Virus record (IMG/VR): IMGVR_UViG_3300021171_000010
Coordinates: 1 to 64,000 of that record
Strand: one strand, 5' to 3'
DNA length: 64,000 bases
Source: a virus
This document shows, one piece after another, positions 58,947 through 64,000 of the stretch (positions within the stretch are counted from its first letter, which is position 1; each line of letters opens with the position of its first letter). The translations under genes and the position numbers were made by a program. The notes under the pieces are model-generated. The model was not told where the DNA came from. It worked only from the letters and a program-made list of their open reading frames with translations, and did not search any database.

Positions 58947-60441
58947 AACGATTTAAGGGCAGGTTATCCGGGCACCAGTCTGAATCAGTCAAAGTCATAA
59001 GGGCATCCAGGTTGTTTAGCTTACCCCGGACTGCACTCCAAATTTTCTTTTCTATTGTGCCAGCAGCGAAAAGCACTTTATAAAACGAATGAGATTTGCC
59101 GCTTTCCCTGGGAAGCCGGAAGAAAAGCTGGCGCATAGTCTCGGCAGAAAAGCATGGGCTCGCGATGCCGGCCCGGGGATGGCCGCCATGCAGGTCATGC
59201 AGCGACATCGACACCCCGCCGGCCTTGGAATTCACTATCAGTTTACGGAGGTGATTACTCTGGAAAGCGGCGAGGGTCTTCTCCCGGGTCTTGATTGTTG
59301 TGCCGTCGATAATGCCGGCACCGGGGAACTTCTTCAACAATTCTTCAATCGTTTGACGGTAGTTCACGAAAAACACCACTGATAATCCGCGGTCCGCATA
59401 GGTCTCGCCGAGCTCAGTCATAACCGGCACTTTTAGTAGCTCCACAGTCTGCTGCGCGCGCAGTATTTTGGTGAGCGGATGGTCCGGCGATTTATCATTT
59501 TCACTAGCATGCTGTTTTAGCGTTTCGACTGCTTCACGCATTATCCCATAAGCCCGGTCCATCTCTTCCGGCTTGTCCAAATCATAGAGTTCAGCGTCAA
59601 TCTGACAGGTGGGAAAACCGGGAATGCTTGCCACAGTCACTCTGACGCCACGAGCAGGAATAATCTGGTCCCTGATGGATTTCATAATTTCCAGTTGCCG
59701 GGACTTGCTAGCAAACCATTTCAAGCCACGCGTGTGCACATCGAACCGGACTTCCTGCTTCGCAAGCCAGCGTTTAAACGATGGGCGCCGCATTGCTGCA
59801 CCAAACTTTGTCTGCACTAATTCATCAGTGGAGTCATTATGTAAATCGAGAAGATAGCCGAGAGCTCGCATATCCAGGGGCGAGCTGGCCGGCGTAGCCG
59901 ACAAGCAAAGAGTCTTAATTCCTTGCCGCTTTGCCGCAAGACCGAGCTCGCAGTTCAAGGAATCGATACCGTTGAAGCGCTGCGACTCATCAAAAATTAC
60001 TAGGCGCACTGCTGGATTGAAAACGAAACTGCCGTAGTGGGCGCTAATTTTTTTAGTGACAAGGCAGTGAATTCCAGCCGGGTGGCAATAGCAAGGCACG
60101 AAGCGAGCGAAATCAACTTTGCACTGGCAATTCTCACACTGGAAATATTCCCGGGCTGCCCGGTATTCGGTCCAGGTGCCAAATTTTTGGTTTCCAGTGC
60201 GAAGAAGTTCATAATTGCAAAACGAAAACTTGTCATTAAAGGTCTCAGCAGCAAGGTCCCAGGCAGTCTTACTAATCTTAGGACCAACAATTAGGGCGGG
60301 TAGTTTTAACTGGGAGGCTACCCAGGCGCCCACGTAGGTCTTGCCGACTCCTCCATCTGACCAATCGACTACGGAGTCATGTTTCTGCAATAAAGTCAGA
60401 AGCTGCTCTGCAGGTTCGACTTGGTGAGGTCTTAGGGGCAC
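58945..60441 (-). CDS. SF2 helicase with Cys-rich insert
   Basis: 498 residues, probably from GTG 60441 (PLRPHQVEPAEQLL). Motif I SDGGVGKTYV (about residues 28-37), motif II FDESQRF (DEAD/DESQ), motif III LCLSATPASS. A zinc-type insert CENCQCKVDFARFVPCYCHPAG (about 98-120) is set between motifs I and II. C-terminal motifs V/VI: SKAGGVSMSL and RQLFFRLPRESGKS. It is a UvsW-like/SNF2-type DNA translocase. Its start lies inside the upstream AP2-HNH gene by 10 bases. Confidence 0.85.
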   Translation of the reverse strand: MPLRPHQVEPAEQLLTLLQKHDSVVDWSDGGVGKTYVGAWVASQLKLPALIVGPKISKTAWDLAAETFNDKFSFCNYELLRTGNQKFGTWTEYRAAREYFQCENCQCKVDFARFVPCYCHPAGIHCLVTKKISAHYGSFVFNPAVRLVIFDESQRFNGIDSLNCELGLAAKRQGIKTLCLSATPASSPLDMRALGYLLDLHNDSTDELVQTKFGAAMRRPSFKRWLAKQEVRFDVHTRGLKWFASKSRQLEIMKSIRDQIIPARGVRVTVASIPGFPTCQIDAELYDLDKPEEMDRAYGIMREAVETLKQHASENDKSPDHPLTKILRAQQTVELLKVPVMTELGETYADRGLSVVFFVNYRQTIEELLKKFPGAGIIDGTTIKTREKTLAAFQSNHLRKLIVNSKAGGVSMSLHDLHGGHPRAGIASPCFSAETMRQLFFRLPRESGKSHSFYKVLFAAGTIEKKIWSAVRGKLNNLDALMTLTDSDWCPDNLPLNR

Positions 60442-60917
60442 GGAAAATTGAGACGTGCGAATTCTCCAAAATATTTACGCGCCGCAACATCATAAGCCCG
60501 GGCCGCTTCTTCTGCCGTTTTGAACCGCCCTAAAACAATTGATTTATAGTTTACACAAATCATCCCCACCCAAGGGGTCTGGGGGCGTCCTTTACAAGCA
60601 GAAACTCCTTTATATCCCGATTTATTATTTCGACGAAGGCCTTGATTTGCGTGATTTTGTGAATTAGTTGCGGGACGAAGATTGTGTCGCTGATTATCTA
60701 AGCCGTTAAGATTTTTATGCTTCCCCTGAATTTTAGAATCCGTAAGTCCTAAAATTTGTCGATGCATTAGATAATTTTTGCCTTTCCATCCTTCCTTACG
60801 CATCGCATACCAAGAGCCTCGAAAACAAACCGCTTGCCATCTCCATTGATTTAGCCAATCAAAATCAGCATCATCAACAAACGCAACTTTGCCCCGAGTT
60901 AGAATAATCTGTTTCAA
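60432..60917 (-). CDS. AP2-HNH homing endonuclease (copy 6)
   Basis: 161 residues: IILTRGKVAFVDDADFDWLNQWRWQ, HNH (LMHRQILGLTDSKIQGKHKNLNGLDNQRHNLR) and AP2 (YKGVSACKGRPQTPWVGMICVNYKSIVLGRFKTAEEAARAYDVAARK, FARLNFPC). The usual D-H is G-K-H here, so the first catalytic His context has changed. It overlaps the small zinc protein by 4 bases and the helicase start by 10. Confidence 0.88.
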   Translation of the reverse strand: MKQIILTRGKVAFVDDADFDWLNQWRWQAVCFRGSWYAMRKEGWKGKNYLMHRQILGLTDSKIQGKHKNLNGLDNQRHNLRPATNSQNHANQGLRRNNKSGYKGVSACKGRPQTPWVGMICVNYKSIVLGRFKTAEEAARAYDVAARKYFGEFARLNFPCP

Positions 60918-61105
60918 TTTCCTAAAGCTTCACAACACCACGCGGCGTGGCGGTCTCCTTCAGGAACACCGCAGTGAGGACAAGCAGCGATAGCCAGTCC
61001 ACACTTGATGCATTCCCACCCCACAACAACGACCCCGCCAGTATCTTTACACTCTTCAGTGACTTCCTGAAGTTTGTGCGTTCCGCATTTTGGACACGTG
61101 TTCAC
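60914..61105 (-). CDS. Small zinc-ribbon protein
   Basis: 63 residues with MNTCPKCGTHKLQEVTEECKD, GWECIKCGL, ACPHCGVP and AWCCEALGN: at least four Cys pairs, so one or two zinc ribbons. Overlaps neighbours by 4 bases on both sides. It probably binds DNA or another phage protein; no more can be said. Confidence 0.6.
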   Translation of the reverse strand: MNTCPKCGTHKLQEVTEECKDTGGVVVVGWECIKCGLAIAACPHCGVPEGDRHAAWCCEALGN

Positions 61106-61539
61106 TTCTCCGTAAATTCAGCAATCAACTTGCCAGCGGGTCCCTTTGGGGGTCTATCATCAATCATGCAATCGCAGCTCATGGCATCCAGGATAATAGC
61201 CATGCAAGCTGCTACGCTGGCCTCGTGCGGCTTGCCAGTCTCGTGGTCCGCATCCTCGCCATCCAAGGCCTGTTGAAGGTGCCTCATCGCGGCTTCCAGG
61301 TAGACAGTCCTGCGGACTTTCTTGTCACGCCAATTGTAAGCGCCATACTTCTTAGCGCCCACTGCCATGGCGAACGAAGTGTATATGAGCAATGCCGGCG
61401 GCACTAATCGGAGCGGAGGTTTCTTCATCCCAAGAATGTCCTTGGGATTTGTTGTATCTACTGTTTCAGGCACGTTCATATCTCGTCCAGCTAGCTCAAG
61501 AGCTCGTGCATGCATCTGTGCCTCTGCAAAAGTGCTCAT
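61102..61539 (-). CDS. DUF5664-like nucleotide-pool protein
   Basis: 145 residues. The segment NPKDILGMKKPPLRLVPPALL, then VGAKKYGAYNWRDKKV and YLEAAMRHLQQALDGED, then KPHEASVAACMAIILDAM fits the DUF5664 family, described as a dATP/dGTP diphosphohydrolase-type N-terminal domain, a MazG-like all-helical fold with metal-binding Glu/Asp. It is next to a DUF4406 gene, a combination seen in phages. It would act on dNTP pools. Overlaps 4 bases on both sides. Confidence 0.75.
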   Translation of the reverse strand: MSTFAEAQMHARALELAGRDMNVPETVDTTNPKDILGMKKPPLRLVPPALLIYTSFAMAVGAKKYGAYNWRDKKVRRTVYLEAAMRHLQQALDGEDADHETGKPHEASVAACMAIILDAMSCDCMIDDRPPKGPAGKLIAEFTEK

Positions 61540-61916
61540 GATGCGGGAATAAGCACAAAGTTTTCATATTGCCTCACTGGAATACCCAGGGCATGCGCGA
61601 CTGCCACTTCAGCACGGGCGCCCTTAGACCGTTCCCAGCCAGGAAGGCACACCACCATGTCTGCGTGCAAGCAGATATAATCACAATCCTTCAGGAAGGC
61701 CTCACGAAAATTCCACTTGAGATGCGCGATGTCTTTTAAGTCCCCGGTTTCGGATTTGTTGAATCCCACGCCGAATTCTTCCTCTTCACATTCCGCGGCG
61801 CTGAAGACTTCAAATCCTTTATCGCGAAGGGCGGCAGTCGCAGCGTGAAACGCGGGGAAGTTAAAGTCCTTGATGTTGCGCATCGGACCAGCCAAATATA
61901 TTTTTTGTGGATTCAT
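61536..61916 (-). CDS. DUF4406 nucleoside deoxyribosyltransferase-like protein
   Basis: 126 residues. KIYLAGPMRNIKDFNFPAFHAATAALRDKG matches the start of DUF4406, and CLPGWERSKGARAEVAVAHALGIPV its central motif (GWERSxGAxxE). The fold is related to nucleoside 2-deoxyribosyltransferases. Probably acts in nucleotide metabolism or modification together with its neighbours. Coupled by ATGA on both sides. Confidence 0.8.
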   Translation of the reverse strand: MNPQKIYLAGPMRNIKDFNFPAFHAATAALRDKGFEVFSAAECEEEEFGVGFNKSETGDLKDIAHLKWNFREAFLKDCDYICLHADMVVCLPGWERSKGARAEVAVAHALGIPVRQYENFVLIPAS

Positions 61917-62116
61917 AGCGGGCTTTTCTGAGGAGGGTCGCCGCGCTGGCCAACTTCGGGAATACGAGTCTCTTCCTCTAGTTGCGTGCCGTCTTCACCG
62001 ACCTTCTTTTTAGTCTTGTCATAGACGCCGGCGGCACGATTTTTTTCCCCGGGCCACTGGGGTTGCTGACCTACCGTTTCCGGGGTCACCGATGAATTTG
62101 TTTCTTTTTCACTCAT
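61913..62116 (-). CDS. Disordered 67-residue protein
   Basis: MSEKETNSSVTPETVGQQPQWPGEKNRAAGVYDKTKKKVGEDGTQLEEETRIPEVGQRGDPPQKSPL. Highly charged and likely unfolded. The ATG at 62116 overlaps the upstream stop (ATGA) and is preferred to one at 62131 inside the previous gene. No function can be proposed. Confidence 0.5.
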   Translation of the reverse strand: MSEKETNSSVTPETVGQQPQWPGEKNRAAGVYDKTKKKVGEDGTQLEEETRIPEVGQRGDPPQKSPL

Positions 62117-62334
62117 AAATTTTTGTTCCATTTAATGTAACTGCGCACTGCAAGAGCAAAGAAAACGCAGCAGATGAAAGCAAGGTCCCACATCCCGGCT
62201 GCAACAGATTTCACAATCCAAGCGGCTTCGCCAACCATCGAAAACCAGAACGCTCCTCGCCGGCGGTTGCCGATGCCCCAAAGGCCTGCAGTGATGGCGA
62301 TGTTACCGAGCCAGCCAAGCAGGAAGGTAATCAC
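62113..62334 (-). CDS. Membrane protein with two to three spans
   Basis: 73 residues. Hydrophobic segments: MITFLLGWLGNIAITAGLWGIG, FSMVGEAAWIVKSVAAGMW, and LAFICCVFFALAVRSYIKW. The ending RSYIKWNK resembles small phage PnuC-like or DUF membrane proteins. It is coupled to the kinase gene upstream and the disordered protein downstream. It could act as a nucleotide-precursor transporter, because the neighbours handle nucleotides; weak inference. Confidence 0.55.
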   Translation of the reverse strand: MITFLLGWLGNIAITAGLWGIGNRRRGAFWFSMVGEAAWIVKSVAAGMWDLAFICCVFFALAVRSYIKWNKNL

Positions 62335-63326
62335 AGGTCAACTCCAGTCACTGGTTCCGCAGGCGCTTGCGAGAAAAGCGCTTTGAATTCCTCCGGCGTG
62401 TAGAACCGCTGGCACGGGCTCGCTGTAATCGGGTCTGACCAAACCACCGGCTTCTTGTCGCCTTGAGGCTCTCGCTGCATTAGCTGCGAGGCTTGGCCAT
62501 CCAAGTGCGCCGCGAGCTGCTCATTACGCTGTCTCTTGTTGCGGCTCGCCATGGTGGTTTGAGAGGCTGCCACATGAAAATGCCTGAAGCCCGCTTCCTT
62601 GAGCATCTGGAATTCTGCCGTGGTCTGCACATCAGTCACCGCAACAATCCCGGATTGCACCTGGGAAGCTTCCTTAATAAGATACTTGGCCAGGAAACCT
62701 GCGGTGCCAAATTCCGGCATATCAAAAAGCAGCCGGGCGACCTGAGTCATTGTCACACGCTCCACCGTGTTTGGCTTTGCAAAATCGCCATTCGCCCAGG
62801 CGATTATCCGAGCAAATTCCTCTGCAGTAGGAGCCGGCCCCACCCAGAGCGCTCCTAATGGCATGTTGAATTCCAGCACCCGGGCGCCCAATAGCTGAGC
62901 GAGAAAAGACTTGCCGGCGCCAGAGCGGCCAGTGAAGAAGATTTTATGCGCGGGGTTTGTATTCACAGAAGCAATTTCCGGAAGGCCGGCCGCAGGCAGG
63001 GCAGCGGGCAGCACGGGGACTAGTTCCGAAGTCGGGACAGTTACAGTTTCCTCTTCCACCTTCGGCGCCGGAGCCCGCTTCCGCTTGCCCGCCATTGGAT
63101 TGGCTGCCGCCTGCGCTGCCTGCTCCTCCGCACTCGGTCCCCCCAGGGTTTCCGCCAGCATATGCGCCGCTTGCTGTTGCTCCAACTTGTCCGCAGCGCT
63201 CATCGCCGGGTCTTGGATGTTGGGGTTGTTTACGAGAGTTAGCAGGCTGCTTTGCGCGAGCAAGTCGTTTCCTTTGAGCGTGGGGTCCAGGGGGCGTGTA
63301 AGTTTTGAATCCAAAAGTCCGGGCAT
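62331..63326 (-). CDS. P-loop kinase, deoxynucleotide monophosphate kinase-like
   Basis: 331 residues. Residues 1-110 are low-complexity (KRKRAPAPKVEEETVTVP, LVPVLPAALPAAGLPE). IFFTGRSGAGKSFLAQLLGARVLEF is the Walker A (about residue 132). SGIVAVTDVQTTAEFQMLKEAGFRHFHVAAS matches the substrate motif of dNMP kinases (D-V-x-T-x-x-E-x4-K-x2-G). It would phosphorylate deoxynucleoside monophosphates, perhaps including a modified one. Its start lies in the overlap zone with the frame at 62944. Confidence 0.72.
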   Translation of the reverse strand: MPGLLDSKLTRPLDPTLKGNDLLAQSSLLTLVNNPNIQDPAMSAADKLEQQQAAHMLAETLGGPSAEEQAAQAAANPMAGKRKRAPAPKVEEETVTVPTSELVPVLPAALPAAGLPEIASVNTNPAHKIFFTGRSGAGKSFLAQLLGARVLEFNMPLGALWVGPAPTAEEFARIIAWANGDFAKPNTVERVTMTQVARLLFDMPEFGTAGFLAKYLIKEASQVQSGIVAVTDVQTTAEFQMLKEAGFRHFHVAASQTTMASRNKRQRNEQLAAHLDGQASQLMQREPQGDKKPVVWSDPITASPCQRFYTPEEFKALFSQAPAEPVTGVDL

Positions 63327-63426
63327 AAACTAGTTCTTTCTGTTCTACTTGTATTGTCGGCGTTTCAACAGGCTGCGCGTCTTCGACATACTCGAAAAAC
63401 GCTTCACGGTATTCGCTGCATTCACT
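62944..63426 (-). CDS. Possible overlapping gene ahead of the dNMP kinase
   Basis: From GTG 63426 this frame reads VSECSEYREAFFEYVEDAQPVETPTIQVEQKELVYARTFG, a protein-like beginning in a gap of about 100 bases, and then overlaps the kinase gene for 383 bases as a Gly/Arg/Ser/Cys-rich sequence. The first 33 codons look real. The overlapping remainder does not, since the kinase frame is clearly coding there. It may be a short gene with an unidentified stop or just a fortuitous frame. Confidence 0.25.
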   Translation of the reverse strand, partial: SECSEYREAFFEYVEDAQPVETPTIQVEQKELVYARTFGFKTYTPPGPHAQRKRLARAKQPANSRKQPQHPRPGDERCGQVGATASGAYAGGNPGGTECGGAGSAGGSQSNGGQAEAGSGAEGGRGNCNCPDFGTSPRAARCPACGRPSGNCFCEYKPRA

Positions 63427-63443
63427 CACATGACGGATAGTAG

Positions 63444-63968
63444 CTAATTGCCGCGGTCTACACAACGTAATTTTATCTCGGCCAAGGTCAGCTCAATGAT
63501 GAGCTCGAAATGCATCACAGCTATGTCTAGTTCCGCCTGCCGGCGCTTTGCCATCCCGGCAGCGGCTTGCAGAATCGGTGCAGGTGAATCAGTGCGAGCA
63601 ATCTTGTCAAGCTGCCGGGCCAGCATCTGATAGGCGCACTGTGCATCCCGCCTTCGATTCGTCGCTCTACGATTCCACCTGTTCAACTGAGCGAAACTAG
63701 CGTAGTCGAAACGGTTTTCCAACTTGCCGTGCACTGGCTTCGCAACTCTGGTGGATTGATAATGATTCTCCCGGGCGCGCAGACATTCTTTGCGCTCTCG
63801 ATTAGTCATCCTCGCCTTTGGCGAACAGAGCATCTCAGTCGCCACTTCAATGGGCATGTGGTCAAACTGAACGCGTTCAATCGTCGTGCAACCTATTGGC
63901 GGAAACGGTTTCTGAATAGCGACAAGTTGGCCGTTTTTACAATCAAAATGATTAATGTGCTTATTCAT
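63444..63968 (-). CDS. Hypothetical 174-residue protein
   Basis: MNKHINHFDCKNGQLVAIQKPFPPIGCTTIERVQFDHMPIEVATEMLC, then a basic helical region (RMTNRERKECLRARENHYQ) and a helical C-terminus (AELDIAVMHFELIIELTLAEIKLR). ATG overlaps the preceding gene's stop (ATGA). No family recognised. Confidence 0.55.
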   Translation of the reverse strand: MNKHINHFDCKNGQLVAIQKPFPPIGCTTIERVQFDHMPIEVATEMLCSPKARMTNRERKECLRARENHYQSTRVAKPVHGKLENRFDYASFAQLNRWNRRATNRRRDAQCAYQMLARQLDKIARTDSPAPILQAAAGMAKRRQAELDIAVMHFELIIELTLAEIKLRCVDRGN

Positions 63969-64000
63969 TCGAAAATCTCCGGGGTGGCGTTGGCTTGATT
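63965..64000 (-). CDS. Partial gene at the right edge (C-terminal end)
   Basis: On the minus strand the last window bases read NQANATPEIFE and TGA, whose TGA overlaps the next ATG by ATGA. Only 11 residues are inside the window, so nothing can be said of its function; the coupling argues for a real gene. Confidence 0.35.
   Translation of the reverse strand, partial: NQANATPEIFE

Overview
The window is most of the genome of a tailed bacteriophage, most probably a podovirus. It has a large terminase, a T7-like portal, a scaffold, a capsid gene, two tail-tube/nozzle-like genes and a run of internal virion-type proteins that ends in a 2,636-residue giant. No tape measure, sheath or baseplate gene is visible. 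The host cannot be named. Most genes start directly after a short A/T-rich leader (TAATTT-ATG or similar) with little Shine-Dalgarno sequence, which would fit a host that depends weakly on SD pairing; this is inference only.

Layout. (1) 1-3.0 kb, plus strand: an accessory block with a chain of ATGA-coupled small ORFs ending in a serine recombinase, two structured intergenic RNAs, three tRNA or tRNA-like elements, a free-standing HNH endonuclease and two secreted fibronectin-III proteins, closed by a strong terminator. (2) 3.0-43.6 kb, plus strand: the virion module. It runs terminase, portal and scaffold; then a sugar island (three glycosyltransferase-like genes plus GDP-fucose synthase and GDP-mannose 4,6-dehydratase); then the capsid flanked by a repeated decoration-like family; adhesins, including collagen-like and pectate-lyase-like fibres; possible lysis genes; tail tube; internal proteins; and the giant polyvalent protein. 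(3) 43.5-64.0 kb, minus strand: replication, recombination and nucleotide genes. These include family A DNA polymerase, primase-helicase, RuvC-like resolvase, a sigma-like factor, SF2 helicase, a DUF2800-like nuclease, dNMP kinase, DUF4406 and DUF5664 proteins, two SprT-like metalloproteases and a metallophosphoesterase.

The minus-strand block is packed into near-continuous 4-base overlaps. Two identically built promoters (54270 and 58909) each place the start codon about six bases after the -10 box, so they should make leaderless mRNAs. A clear terminator separates the two transcription units. Six AP2-HNH homing endonucleases, plus two HNH genes of other types, have inserted between genes without breaking the overlaps. 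Two places with +1 frame offsets at poly-A runs deserve raw-read checking.

The most unusual items are the giant polyvalent protein (HExxH, HDxFGH, histidine phosphatase and ART-like modules joined by a recurring Q-F/Y-x-P motif), the leaderless promoter pair, the tenfold excess of the palindrome GTTTAAAC, the HNH genes whose 3' ends form the leader of the next gene, and the GDP-fucose island inside the head genes.
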